DNA from: Pomphorhynchus laevis
Taxonomy: Eukaryota > Acanthocephala > Palaeacanthocephala > Echinorhynchida > Pomphorhynchidae
DNA length: 64,000 nt
Assembly (NCBI GenBank): GCA_012934845.2
Contig: WNNJ02000964.1
Location: forward strand, 25,737 to 89,736
Direction of reading: 5' to 3'
This document shows positions 35,991 through 48,648 of this stretch, piece by piece. A program made the translations under genes and the position numbers. Positions within the stretch are counted from its first letter, which is position 1, and each line of letters starts with the position of its first letter. The notes under the pieces are model-generated. The model ran no database searches, was not told where the DNA came from, and worked only from the letters and a program-made list of their open reading frames with translations.

Positions 35991-38090
35991 AAAATAATAG
36001 GTTTTCTTAATAAAAATACAAGATGAATAATAAGTTACATAAATTTAGTCAGTCTATATCTTCATGCCAATTCTATCAGTTCTTTCAGTCTTCACTATAA
36101 CTGTACGGCTCAGGTCCTGATGGATATGAGAGCCCAGCCGCACAAGCGCGCCGCACTCAGAATGAACCATTCGGGGTCTTTCACCCCCTAAGAGTCCAGT
36201 CGAAACGGACTATAGTAGGTAATCTCAAGATAAAGAGCTTGTGAAACCTTAGTATTTGCTCTGAAGGACGTCTTCTGGAAAAAAGGACGGATCCCGAGAT
36301 TACCTAAGGTACTCAAAAGGCGTACTTGGATATTCCCTTTAAATGACAGATGCTAGGCCGGTTTAAGGGCCCATCTAGCTCTCTTCACGGTACGTTTAAA
36401 TCTATCCAGATCAGTTTTCGCCGACTAGGTCACCAAAATTGTCAACCCCAGATATCTTACTCGACTTGTAAATACAGGGATTGCTTGATTCTGTAAAATG
36501 GAGGAGAGAGCTGAGAGTGATAATCTTTTCAATTTTTTCTTTGTCGCAGGGGCGCCATTAAAGACCACCACCTGGGATTTCGCGAAGTTGAGCATAAGAT
36601 TAAATATGGGAAGACGGTCTTTAATCTTGAAAAGAAACGGCTGATGTCAGAGATTACATCGTCCAGAGAACAGGGCTGTGGTATTATCAGAGTACCACTA
36701 GATGTTAATCACGATAAAAATATTAAAAAGTTCAATGGAGGCAGCAAGATTTAAGACAGGAGAAAAGTTAAGAACCTTGAGGCACACCTTTAATAGGGTA
36801 AAACTGACGTGCATCAAGATCATCTTCACAGAAGAATCTTTTGGTATACAGTAATATCTCCACACCGTTAACAATCCTTGCAGACAACCCGAGAGACCTT
36901 AGAGAAGAAATAACAAAGGGAATGATAATGCGGTCATGAGCAGCGGAAAAGTCAAGAATAACAGCTACAGCAAGTAAATGACTGTTATCTTGACAAACCG
37001 ATACACTTCACATATTGCTGAATTAACCGAGCGACCTTTGACAAACCCATGAAAACCTGGTGGGATTAAATTACGCCTACTAAGATGATCGCGGATTTTA
37101 CGCGAAAGCGCTTTTTCGTAGATGGAGATTAGGGATTTTTAAATCGAAATAGGTCGCAAATCTTTAGGACATGATATCAATTTCTTTTTTGGTAAAAAAC
37201 AAGTCGGCTAATGTTGATGGCGGCAACATCAGACGTTGAGACTAATAACATTGTGATGGCGACTTCTTTACTCTGATTGTCTGATAATAGCTGACAAACT
37301 CCGGTGGAGAGTAGAGCATGTGATCTGGAAGTGCCTGGGAGTGGCCCCTATGAGTCAAGGATATCTGTAACAGATAAGACTCTGCTCCTGAAGTCAACCC
37401 AAGGCGGGATTGGCTGGGAGATTAAGTGACTCCATAGTTATGTAGGTATAGTGACTCCTCCAAAACTTGTGCAAGGTCTTAAGTTTACCTATCCAACCCA
37501 AGGATCTATCCTGAGAAGGGTTAAAATGAGCAATGCTCGCCCTATCTCGACTCAGTTGAAGTCTATATATAGTTCTCCAGAATATATTCGAGTGGGCCTG
37601 TCTACAAGAAACAGACAGATTAAGAAGGTGTAGCATTTTGGCTAGGACCTTGAGTTTTGTTGGAGTAGTATTGTATAAGCGACATTTATAGGTAGTCGAA
37701 AGTATCGCGGTAGCATGCGAAGAAAGATAGGAATTAAATCTGGTCAGACTCGCATTACCTACAACAGGGAAGAGTTGGATAGCGGCCTGGAAGCATGTCA
37801 CTCTGACTGGATTAAAGTGGAAGCTCCTTATAAGCAATGCATCTTTCTCTAACCGTCAACGAAAGTAGGTCGTGCGAGGTGGTCAGTTGTTGGCGCGACT
37901 GCTCAGTACAGATGGGTTTTAACAGCCATATCTTATGTAGCAGTAATAAGTTGAAGAGATAATTTGTGGTAGTGCAATGAAAATAAGGGAAGGTGGTTTA
38001 TGAATAAGATAGTCGATTCTGGCTCTGCGAAGTGCTGCATTAATCCAACAAAAATAAGTCAGCTATAATTGGGCTACTATTACCTCTCAT
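35991..38090 (-). pseudogene. Degenerate Jockey/I-like ORF2 relic (minus strand)
   Basis: Read on the minus strand, this is a diverged relative of the element at 10,583-14,591. The 5' part (37,837-37,394) encodes CFQAAIQLFPVVGNASLTRF, SRDRASIAHFNPSQ and related blocks, matching residues just after the endonuclease of the intact copy. The inverse of 36,820-36,770 matches its motif B region (GVPQG), and 36,230-36,150 matches the C terminus. Many stops and indels break every frame. The 5' end fades into the endonuclease region near 38,050-38,090. It is inactive, and old relative to the copies at 10.6 and 25.4 kb. Confidence 0.85.
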
Positions 38091-38099
38091 TGATACACC

Positions 38100-38617
38100 T
38101 TTTATGAACACCTTCTACAGCCTTTCACCAATTCTCCCAAATTCATCATTCTACTCCTACAACGCATCATCAACTCCGCCGTTCAATTGCTCCTGCGTCT
38201 CCGAGGCTTTAACTACACATCCATATATCTTGCCAACTCTCCTAGCCCACCATCCACATCCGCATACAACTCCGCCTTCTCGTAACTTTTCGTACGCTAT
38301 CGGCTCCCCATCGTTCATCAACCTCCCTTTCTTAGACGACACTCGCCCTACCTCTCTATCAATGCATTCCCGTAATTCCCTCTTACTCATGGTTCCCAAT
38401 TACTCTAACAACTGGGTCTCCGATCCTTCCTCGTCGCCTCTTCCCTCACTGGAATCAGTTCCCTCTCGACGTCCGCCGCGCTCCCTCATTTATCACATTC
38501 AAATACCTCCTCCGTTCCCACCTTCTCGACATATGACTTAGATTTTTGTCTTTTTGTTGTGGTCATGTAAGCGTGCACCAGCACACATTTGCCACGTAAA
38601 TAAATCCTTTTTTAAAG
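38100..38617 (+). mobile_element. CR1/L2-like 3' fragment, older copy
   Basis: It encodes, with frameshifts, the tail seen at 1-417: INLPFLDDTRPTSL, NYSNN, a remnant of WNQLPLDVRR, and the hairpin/AATAAA end (GCGTGCACCAGCACAC near 38,568-38,584). It reaches further upstream than the copy at 4370 (INSAVQLLLRLRGFNYTSIYL). Confidence 0.75.
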
Positions 38618-38654
38618 TAAACAACTAAATGTTTTGCATAGCCGAAAAAATAGC

Positions 38655-38705
38655 CGGCGGCCTTCTTTGATCAAAACTAAATGTTTTGATCAAAGAAGGC
38701 CGCCG
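38655..38705. repeat. Perfect 23-bp hairpin
   Basis: CGGCGGCCTTCTTTGATC... and its exact complement are separated by five bases (TAAAT), giving a 51-bp stem-loop in an AT-rich setting. It may be a small transposon remnant or a rearrangement scar. Confidence 0.85.
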
Positions 38706-38739
38706 TTGTTTGCATAACGTTCACAGTAATCGCTACAGT

Positions 38740-39300
38740 GTCATAAATGCACTTGTTTTAACTAATCTCACATGATCGACAAGAAACTGATCTCATCTTA
38801 TCGATATAGAAAATCAAGATGAATCTACTATTATCAATGCACTCGTAGGAATGTAGGCTTTTTATGATCCGGCACGATTCGATTTGAAATTTAATGGCGA
38901 ACATTATTTCGGAAGTATTTTCTTGTGTGGAAATTGAACCAATATTATATCCAATGCCGATGGGAATATCGATGGAAAATCCTAGATTCGAATGCACAAT
39001 TAGACATTTCCTGTATGGGTTGTGAGGATTAAGATTTGAGCAGAAATTTTTCAATGTCACTATTTTCCCTACTATCGCTCAATCTTAAGTCAACCGCGGC
39101 ACATCTTTTTCGTTTTAATATAACGAATCAAAGAAGTTGCCAAATATGAAATACGTGTACGCAGAATCGAACGACTATCATTTATTCCGTTAGTATTTTC
39201 GACGGTAGGTGGTTTTGGATGTGATACCGGAAGACATATCAAGACGATCGAAACGACGATGTCGCAGAGGAGCACTTCAACTTAGTCAGACAATGTTACT
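38740..39300 (+). pseudogene. Unrecognised degenerate coding-like stretch
   Basis: One plus-strand phase reads as protein-like blocks broken by single stops: HLIDIENQDESTIINALVG, AFYDPARFDLKFNGEHYFG, then CVEIEPILYPMPMGISMENP to about 39,030, with further blocks such as YVYAESNDYHLF. The opposite strand also has two modest frames (38,758-39,060 and 39,090-39,275), but they look less protein-like. I recognise no family and cannot choose between a decayed host gene, a decayed viral insertion and chance. Confidence 0.3.
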
Positions 39301-40021
39301 AAGATAAAGAGGAAGTTGTCTTTGAACTTGGGCGTGCATCATCTGCTTACATTCGCGCTGCACAGTCGACCGTTGAAAACCGACTTTTCAATTAAAGAAT
39401 AATAATCAGTTTTCATGTATTATTTACAATTCTATTAAACATTATGACGACTTCGAGGGTAAGGTTTTTGTACATTTTTCAATAAATCCATTTAATTTAA
39501 AATAATCGATACATTCGTTTTAAGCATAACATAACAATATTCATCATAACAATATCCACGTTCGAATAATTGATTAGCAACGGCCATTTAAGGCTAATAT
39601 TTCATGACACAAATATAATTTAATCTCATATACTGTGATGTTTAGATCACTTTCGTAATCATTTGTCTTTAAAATTGCGAGGTATTTTGTAGATTCATAT
39701 ATTGTTGAACAAATCCGTGTCCTATGATTATGTAAAACTTGATATTATTTGTTGCTAACTAACTTATACTCTTAAATACTATTTGAAAGCCTTATGAAAT
39801 TTACAGCTTAGATTTGTTCATTAAAGTACAAGTTAATTATAATTAAAATTTAAAGATTCTAAATATTAAATCGTTTCTATCTTGAAATATAAATGTCCAT
39901 TAAAAATAAAAACATCAAAAGAATATCAAATAAATAGTAATATAAAAATTTTAAAAAATGGATCTTTACAAATATTAAATTCATCATCAAGAATATACCC
40001 AATATCCTACTGTATAATTAA
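39301..40021. other. AT-rich interval, nothing recognised
   Basis: No long frame or repeat noticed. It lies downstream of the minus-strand frame ending at 40,022. Confidence 0.5.
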
Positions 40022-40735
40022 TTAGTAGTCGAGCAAATCACAAATAACTTTGTCCAATTGAATTTCCTCTCCATTGTCATTGCATTCTCGACGAAGTTCA
40101 CCGCGTATTATCTTGCGTATACAACCTCGTATTGACGTAAAAAGATTAAGCAAGTTCATTGCTAATTGTTTACCGAATTCTTTTTCGACGTTGTCCGTTT
40201 CCCCACTCGCCAGACAGCTGACTATCACTTTTATTAATTGATCCAATACAAGCGCACAACGATAACCCATCCGTTCCAAGATATCAGTATCTACAAAAGC
40301 CTTTAAGATAACGTGCCTGCATTGTCTATCAGATTCAAATTGGTAGTCCTCGCGAAGCTGACACACAACTCTATCAAGATTGTTGATTGCAAATGTACAA
40401 CAATTGTACTGTACCCATAGAACAATAATACTAGGATGCCTTTTTAGGTGTAATTTTGATCTGACAAGATCGTTAAGGTTATCAACGATCGGTTTTATCT
40501 CTTTGCTCAATGCTATCTCGTTAGGAGTACATTCTGAATATAAATGTTCCAAACATGGCACTGCATATTTTAAGTTCTTTAAATCTAACATCAAGGTAAT
40601 CACTGCAAATATCTCGTCCAGGGCTACCGATAAGTGAGGGAATTTTTCTTCCAAGACAAGTTTTGTGAAAAATTGCATCGATGCAACATATCCAGTATTA
40701 GTCAGCAGTATTTTAAATAACAACTTGCAACACAA
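40022..40735 (-). CDS. Unrecognised protein-like frame, possible host exon
   Basis: A 237-codon minus-strand frame without interruption. The first codon after the upstream stop is TTG; the first ATG is 20 codons in (VASMQFFTKL), so it may begin at an intron boundary instead of a start codon. The composition is balanced and mainly helical (LDEIFAVITLMLDLKNLKYAV, VLDQLIKVIVSCLASGE), with an acidic end (EEIQLDKVICDLLDY). No transposase, RT, integrase or zinc-finger motif is seen, and it has no second copy in the window. It may be an exon of a host gene with HEAT/ARM-like helices, but I cannot assign a function. Confidence 0.45.
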   Translation of the reverse strand: MCCKLLFKILLTNTGYVASMQFFTKLVLEEKFPHLSVALDEIFAVITLMLDLKNLKYAVPCLEHLYSECTPNEIALSKEIKPIVDNLNDLVRSKLHLKRHPSIIVLWVQYNCCTFAINNLDRVVCQLREDYQFESDRQCRHVILKAFVDTDILERMGYRCALVLDQLIKVIVSCLASGETDNVEKEFGKQLAMNLLNLFTSIRGCIRKIIRGELRRECNDNGEEIQLDKVICDLLDY

Positions 40736-40910
40736 TTACGTTCTTAAAAGTTATTTTCATATTTTATTTTTATTTTAGAACTTTTTATTTCCAGGTAATT
40801 TAAATTTAATATTTTAACGTTATTAAAGATACAATGTTCCATGTAATTTTTAAAATGTACTTGAACAATAAAGTATGTTGTGATAAAATAAATTCTTTAT
40901 CCGTTTAACA
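40736..40910. other. AT-rich spacer
   Basis: Low-complexity AT sequence that resembles 42,245-42,330 (AAAGTTATTTT...TTTATTTTTATTT...GGTAATTTAAATTTAATATT). It may be the target or flank of an insertion of the stretch between them. Confidence 0.45.
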
Positions 40911-42204
40911 ATCATCATCAGCGTCGCGGCTGTAAGTATAGAGTGCGCGATTACCTTTAACCGGGCAACGATGTTCAGCTCGCCACATAACGTCGTCAGC
41001 AAAAGTTACCGATTTTTGGTGTTGTTTCTTTCGTCCGTCCTGTTTAATGCAATATTCGTCACCAGTTCCGCACTAGAGCGCTCTTTAGTGAAAGCTTCTC
41101 ATCGGCATTGCTGCCGTCAATAATAGATAGCAGAATATGCTGCATAGCAGTCCGCGAATATGCCGACAGTTTGTTCACTGCTAGTTGCGTAATTCAGCGT
41201 TTGGGATTTCTGTGGCATCACGTCTACGACTGCACTCTGTTCGCTTACTTGATCACTGCACTGCTTGCGAAATTGCTGGTAGTATGTAATCGAATACCAT
41301 TTGCTTAATCTGCAAATCTTGAATATCGATAATAAACGAATCCAGAGCAATATGGTCTTTCCCGTCAACGTGATAAAAACTATACAATTGAATTGGGCTG
41401 GTTTTCTGAAATGGGGTTTGAATCAACAGACTCTTGGCGTTCGTTGGCTTATTCTGTTACCTATCCGATAAATGTTGTTGAATATCGGTCTCACTATTTT
41501 TACAAAGCGAAATGCTTCGTTTAGACCGATTATCATCGATCCGTTTCATTGATACCAGCTTGTCAATTGCGGCAAAATCGTTGTAGATATAGCTATTAAA
41601 CTCACGTCTCCGACGTGGTTTCCCGATGCATTTGCCGGGTAGCGTCGCACCCAGCCTCTTCTTTTATCGATATTTTCTAATGGTCGTTGCTTAGTAGTCG
41701 TTATCCAATTTGTTGAGCTAGCATTAGCTTCCTTTAATCGTTGTTTTCGCTTTATTTTCTTATTAGTGATGTCCACGGAGTTATTTTCTAGTGACAACCA
41801 ATCAACGCACGTGTTTAAGTGTCCAGTATTTGATGCTTGATCGTCGATGTCAATGTGAAATTTGTCGCGTTGCATTTTAAGTGAATGAGTTAAGGCTGTA
41901 TGCAATGATATGGGATTCAACATGCTCTTTAAGGGATCATTTGTTGATGATCTTACCGTTATCGACCCCCTTTGGAAGGTTAAAAGCTTTGTTGCGAATC
42001 TGATCAAGCAAATCGTTTTTAAATTTATTGCCTCTAGGCAACAATTTGTTCTTCTCTTGTTTGCTAGTAGTTTTGTTTCCACTATCAAAATTTGATCCTA
42101 CTATTAGGTGGTAGAGTAAGTTCGTCAATATGTGAGCGGTCATGTATAAATAATGATCGTTTTGACTGATCGGCGTTATTTAAACTGTTCTGGGATGAGT
42201 TCAT
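40911..42204 (-). pseudogene. Unrecognised gene relic with several frameshifts
   Basis: On the minus strand, protein-like blocks follow one another in different phases: from ATG 42,204 MNSSQNSLNNADQSKRSLF, then DSGNKTTSKQEKNKLLPRG, a long piece ending at 41,546 with QRDKFHIDIDDQASNTGHL and RGWVRRYPANASGNHVGDV, then SFYHVDGKDHIALDSF near 41,350, and a C-terminal block KKQHQKSVTFADDVMWRAEH ending in RDADDDC-stop near 40,912. The base composition is less AT-biased than the surroundings. It looks like one decayed single-copy gene, or a gene with indel sequencing errors. I recognise no domain. Confidence 0.4.
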
Positions 42205-44490
42205 TGTCGTATAATTCATCTACAACTTACATGGTTCTTGTAACAAAATTACATTTTTAAAAGTTATTTTTATAATTTATTTTTATTTAAAAAAAATTCT
42301 GGTAATTTAAATTTAATATTCTAACAAAATAAATATATTTAACGTCAGGGAGGATGAGCTGAAATAAAACAGAAAACAAATACAGCCTAATGCTATGCCG
42401 TTTCGTCATTGTTTAGACTCATCAGTGCCGGATACCTCCACTGCTGGATGCAGAGAGGACCAGTAGACTGCTGCGTAAACTAACAATCCAAGAGCGTCAG
42501 GCAAAACTTCGACATATTTAGATGAGGGCAGTCCTTAACATTACAGACGTAGTTGTACCATTCGTCGAATTGTTCCATTTATACGTTTACACTTTGAATA
42601 TTTTTGTGGTCTAAGAGTAGTGGTTTGGCTTGATAGTACACCTCTCTCCAGTAGCATTCGTGGATTCCTGTGCACTTCTACGAATGAAACCCTGCACGAA
42701 CGTTTCTGGTTGATCAAACGAAAGGACACTATGGATAAGTAACTTCCCTCACGGCTAAAGGAAGGATAGTTTGTGCTGAATTAGATATACGATCTTTAGG
42801 TCGAGCGTCCCAAACTACTTCAAAGTAATCCAAAATATTCTGCTTGAAAAATATGATGGAAGGCAATCTACTATATCAACGCTAGAGTTTATATTAGGTG
42901 TAAAGCTAAAGCTTCAATTAGCTTATTTAAGCGTCAGCGCTAAAGCTTATGCTCGCGATTTATCTAGTGTTGTACAAGAATGTAGTTGTTCCAACATAAC
43001 TCATTAGTACTCTAATGACGGAAGAAGCGACAACACACGTGTTGTCCTGTAAAGCCACTTTTCAATTTCCGAATGTCAAATTTAAGATACAATATAAGAT
43101 GCTACATAAATGTTATTAAATTAATTTAATAAATTATGACATAGATAAATGTATAATAATATGAAAATATAATATTTTATTAAATTAAATATTATATTTG
43201 ATTATATTAAATATAATAATATAATACATTATTAAATGTTATTAAATGAATTTAAGAATTTATAACATATCTTTAAGAAATTTGTGTTTCATAATATTGC
43301 TCAGTTGCTCAGTCCTCTTAATTTTCACGTTGCTAACAATTTCTTTGTTAGATGTACATTGATTATTTTTATGACAATATTATTTTATAATATTTATTTA
43401 AATACTATGCATATGAGACAAGGGGTTTTTACAATGACAATATTATTTTATAATATTTATTTAAATATTACAAGCATATTAGATCATATGCTCGTAAATG
43501 CTGTCAATGAATAATAAATCATTTTCAAATTTCAATTGCATTGCTGTCAATATTAACGAATATAAGTTCAAATTCGTTAAAAAAACTTTAAATTTGTTTC
43601 TAAAAGAATCCAAGGAACACATATTTCTTTGCATATTAATTGTCTCGTTCTTTAAGTTTTCGATGGTGCTAATTGTACGACCATACTATTTACAATTTCT
43701 CCTGTATTTTGGTCAGCAATATCGACAACAATTCGGTCAGCGTCAGGTTCTTCATGGTCTAAACCCCATATGAAATTAAGAGAAGTTAAAATGATATATT
43801 GAAATTAGTATTTTCAATGTGTGATATAGCCACATTAATAATATCATTTACATTAATATCATATTGTAAATGATTTTGACATTTACAATCTGATAAATTA
43901 ATAGGTGATATTATATTTATAATTTAATAATAATTTATTAAATAATTTATTAAATAATTTATAATCTAATATTATTTCTATAATAATCTTAAATTTATAA
44001 CATATAATATATATAAGTATCACAGGATGAACAGTATCCTATAATTATAACGAAAAGAGCTTAAAATTTGGATGATATCATCAGATGATAACTCATGAAT
44101 GTTAAAAAGATAATACCGAGAATTCCATTAACCTTTAGGCTCATATAAAGCTTAAACGAATTTAATCAAACCGAGTAGGCAAACACATTGAAACTACAAT
44201 TGAAATATTAATAGAAAATCAGATAATATAGATCATATTAAAAAAATTAAATTACATAGATATTTGTTCAAATACATGAAATAGAAAGATACTAGGTCTT
44301 ATAAATATTGTTTAGAATTTTTGCTTATAATAAAAATTATTGAATGATAAAAAATATGTATTGAAGGGTTTAATGGAAGAAAACAACCAGCAGTTACTGA
44401 TAAATTAGATCGTATGTGATCAAATTTCGTAAGATCATAAAGAAAGCATGATTATTCAAAACGACAATAACCCTTTATCTCAAAACCACG

Positions 44491-44592
44491 TAATATCTGT
44501 AAGACACACATAATATAATTCCATGGTTTTCGCCGTAAGCCTAATATCTGTAAGACACACTTACTATAATTCCCTGGTTTTCACCGTAGGCA
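44491..44592. repeat. 51-bp tandem repeat, two units
   Basis: Matches units 2 and 3 of 4960-5111; one unit fewer. Confidence 0.88.
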
Positions 44593-44680
44593 ACCACGAA
44601 AATACGTCCTGTACAAAGCTAAATAGATTTGCTCAGATTCATGCATCGCTATGCCGATACTATTAAGGATTTGAGGTAAC

Positions 44681-45225
44681 AAACTTAGACGTCACCCCTC
44701 GCATTATTGATATTTCTTATATATCATAAAGATGTTTATAGACGACGATTAATAACATATATTAAGAAATATCAAGGACAATATATTCCCTACAACTGGA
44801 TTGAAGTTGGGAGAAAAGCTAGACGGTGATTTAAGGCAACGTAAACTCCTCGTTCTCTTGCAAAACTGGGGTTTGCAACTGCAAATATTCACCTGTCTGA
44901 ATTAAGCACTGGAAATTTGTTATGAAATTAATTAATATGAACTTAATTTGTTAATAAATTAGATATCAAATGATTCCACGATCAATAGTATTTCCATTTG
45001 AGTAAATCTATTGATGCATAGCAGCAGTGCATCGTCGTGCTACATTGTATTTTCTGGTATTTAACTGGTGTGTATCTTGTAGCACAACGCGCTTGGTTCT
45101 CTAACGCTTAATGCAGACCGGTGAATATTTGCAGTTGCAAACCCCAGTTTTTGCAAGGGAACAAGGAGTTTCGTTGCCTTAAATTACCGTCTAGCTTTTC
45201 CCCAAATTTCAATCCAGTTGTGGGG
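44681..45225. repeat. Foldback element, right arm truncated
   Basis: Left arm, spacer and half of the right arm as at 5201-5735. Homology then stops abruptly at about 45,226, and unrelated sequence follows. The truncation removes the symmetrical end. Confidence 0.82.
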
Positions 45226-45556
45226 AGTACAAGCTACTAATGAGAGTCAATTAGCTCGAAATGTTGACATTGTCATTTGCGACAATCTCACTGTCATATT
45301 TCTTTCGTGTGCTGACAACCTGATATTAATGTTCCAATAAAACAATAACCTTTATATCAAGGTTATTGTCGTACATGTTGAAGCAGAGATATGGAAAAGC
45401 CAAAATTCACAAAAATGTCCATAACCTTTTTATTTTCCATTAATTTAATTTTGAAAAATGCCAATTTATGCAGCTTCAGGCACTATAATTTTGACGGAAA
45501 ATTTTGGTATCTTTGGAAAAATGTTCAAATACGAATAGATATGAACGCTAGGATTA
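45226..45556. other. Sequence unique to the third copy
   Basis: No counterpart in the tandem copies. A 90-codon frame (45,391-45,663) runs into the repeat that follows and has no recognisable motif. A short inverted pair near 45,340-45,372 (AATAACCTT and AAGGTTATT) may mark an end. Confidence 0.45.
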
Positions 45557-46290
45557 CGGCCACTACTTCCAATTGCCACTACTTCCAACTTCCACTATTT
45601 CTAAATTCCACTACTTCCAAAGAAAATGTATTACTTATTTCAGTACTACTTTTCTCACATTAGTCAATTATGGTCTTTCAAACACTTAAGAATTCTTCTA
45701 GCACATCGTCCCAACTACTTCATAATAATTATTTTACCCCCATAGAAAATGTCATGAAGAGTATGGATACCCACAAAAAAGGGAAAAGCGTTCCTATAAT
45801 CAATGACTATCTATTTCATGCTAGTTGGAGATGTATTACAAACTGTCAATATTGTAACACTATTTTAATTAATACTGTATAAATTTGATTCTTAAATCTA
45901 ATTAAATGTTGTGATAGAAAGAGTCATTGTTGATACTTCAATGCATCTAGAGATAAAATAAAATAGTAATAAATCATTTTAATAAACATTTTATATTTAC
46001 CTTTCTTTTTATGGATAGTTAATTATTTTATCAATGAGAATAATATTCATTTCAATGAGAATACTATTTATTAACAGAAGATACTTTTTTAATTAATATC
46101 TCCAAATTCTGTCGAACATTTATTGATTTTCAAACATTATATATTCAAATTCATTAAATGTACTATAAAATTTCATAGTTTAATGTAAGAAAGTACAAAA
46201 CAATGATTATTCCTTATCAGTTTGGAAGTATTGGCATTTGGAAGTAGAGGCATTTGGAAGTAGTGACATTTGGAAATAGTGGCTATACAT
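45557..46290. repeat. MITE-like element whose ends are inverted short tandem repeats
   Basis: The left end has CACTACTTCCAA-type units (about 45,557-45,623); the right end has the inverse GGCATTTGGAAGTAG/TGG units (46,222-46,283). The 600 bp between holds a 70-codon frame (45,670-45,882) of no known family. Like the Tc1/mariner-like element nearby, its terminal repeats are made of short tandem units, although the unit sequence differs. Confidence 0.6.
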
Positions 46291-46319
46291 GAAACGCTAG
46301 ATATGTATTCATATATATA

Positions 46320-46435
46320 GACACTAGATATATATCCAAATATATCTATGCATATATACTATATATAGTATATATAGAATATATAGTATATATAGTATAT
46401 ATGGATGTATATATCCATATATATGGTAATTTGAT
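46320..46435. repeat. ATATAT-rich microsatellite
   Basis: Simple TATATAGTATATA/ATATCCATATATA repeat, no coding content. Confidence 0.85.
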
Positions 46436-48648
46436 AGCAACATTTAAAAGTTGCTATCAAATTCAAAGTAAATATTTAAAAAGTTACTATATATACCATA
46501 TCCATATACCTATACACTTATATCTTTACACTAGATATGAGCGTCAAAGGTAAACTGTTCGTGAAATAGTAAATATTTTATATTATTTTTAATTGATAAA
46601 AATAATAAATAATAAATTCTAAAAATAACAATTGGTTTTACCAAAATAAATTGTTAAAATGAAAAGTTGAAAATATGTACAACATACCTACTCTGCTGCA
46701 CATCCGGAGAATACTAGCTAAATAAAAATATACGATTTTAATTAATTTAGATTGTTTAAATTTATTTTTTAATAATATTTTCAGTTGATTTTTATATAAA
46801 CATTTCAATTGATTTTTATATAAATATTTTGTTGATATTTACTTTTCTATTATAAGAAAAAGAAAAAATCCATTGAAAATATAAAATATACGATTAAAAA
46901 TATATAACATAAAAATATAAAATATAAAACATAAAAATATACGATTTTAATTTAAAATACAAATATATTTAGAATATATATACAAAATTCCCAAAAATTA
47001 ATTTCTGTTTTCTCTGGACTTTTATATCTTTTTATAATTTTTCTAATTGCAACTCTAGGAATAGCATTCTGTTTGCTAAGAGTGCTTTCTGACCATACAT
47101 TTTTAACATTATTGGAAAAACAAGTTGAATATTTCGTATAAATATAAATTAAATATTTATTATTTTATATTTATATCAATTAATTTATAATAAATATCAA
47201 TTCCTACATTTACTTTAACATTTCAGTTTATTGACATTTAAAAGTTGCTATCAAATCCAATGTAGATAATTTAATAAAAGCAATTTTGTAGTTACCACAA
47301 AAACAAAATAAGTATTTTGAATATGAAATTAAAATTACATTTAGCTTCCAGCAAGTCCATAATATTTTTCTTTAACTTTGTATATTTCTACTGGAAAATG
47401 CTATATTGAATAACGATAATTACCTATCGTTCTATTTTATAACAAAAGAGAAGCGTACGTTCTTTCCATCTGCATCTACAACAAATGGTAAAGACATTCT
47501 GTCTGCATTCGTTGTTTGCTTTATTTAACTCATTTATTATTATGGTGAATTCTTGTAACATTTTTAATTTTTAATCCGTTTATATGACATTTGTTTTATA
47601 TTGAACTCGTTATGAGGTAAACTCTTGTAAGATCCGTTTTTGTGCCATTCGTTTCCGATTGGTAAAAAATGAAACGTGTACCGTACGGATTTGCTTAATA
47701 GTCGAATTTTAGAATCAATGGTATTTGAAATACACAAATATCATTAATTGATATATTATTTGATATACAGTACACATTTCAATATTTGCAAAACGGATAC
47801 AAATACAATATTAAATCGAAATGGTGTGAAATGCAAGCAAAATAGTAAAATAGTAATTTAAAACAGGTAACAGACATGATTTTGGCATGCTTTATCTGAA
47901 AACGATATGATAATTGCTTATTTGGGTTTTATAAATCTAAAATCATAACACGAACATACATTTTTCGACATGTGAAAGAACGACTTTTTATTTTTTTATA
48001 CTTAAGAATATATATTTAAGAGTGCATATTGAACAATCGGTTCATATTACAAAAATATATTTTTAGAATTCTGGTGCAGGATCAATAAAACACTAATTTA
48101 TTTTATATTTCGCTAGCTGCTGATAGCATCATCAGTAAAATAAAACGTACAGTTTGTTCATCTAATAAACATGGGATGAGGTTGATTACAAACATTTTGT
48201 TATTACAAACAAAATTTTGTTATTTGCTAGTAATTTGTCAATTTCCAGCTACAAAATTAAAAACTGAAATTTTCTGTTCATCAAAGATCAAATCTAAAAT
48301 AACTTTAATGTTTGATTTATTTAGCGTACTATTACCTACCTGGAGTTAATCGTGAATGTGTTAAGTGTGGTGCTCTGTCAACAACGGCGTGGTGCAGAGA
48401 CGGAGCCGGCTATTATCTAGATATGAACTAAAATATTATATGTACCACTGTTGAGTGAATTAATTATCGATTATTTGAAATAGGTAATTACTCGTGGTAA
48501 TTTAACTACCAATTATTTAATTCAGATAGCCTTTATCGAACCGTTAAGCGTCGATGTCGTTAAAAGCCAATATCAAAATATCTACAAACTAATTTATTTT
48601 GTAAATACAAATTTTTTATTTATATTTTAAATTTTATAAAATCTTATA
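46436..48648. other. AT-rich paralogous stretch left of the DD34E element
   Basis: From about 46,850 it parallels 7850-9240, with one unit (about 46,980-47,192) of the hydrophobic-frame repeat. 48,279-48,648 is absent from the tandem copies, where a deletion removed it together with the left half of the transposon. No recognised gene. Confidence 0.6.
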
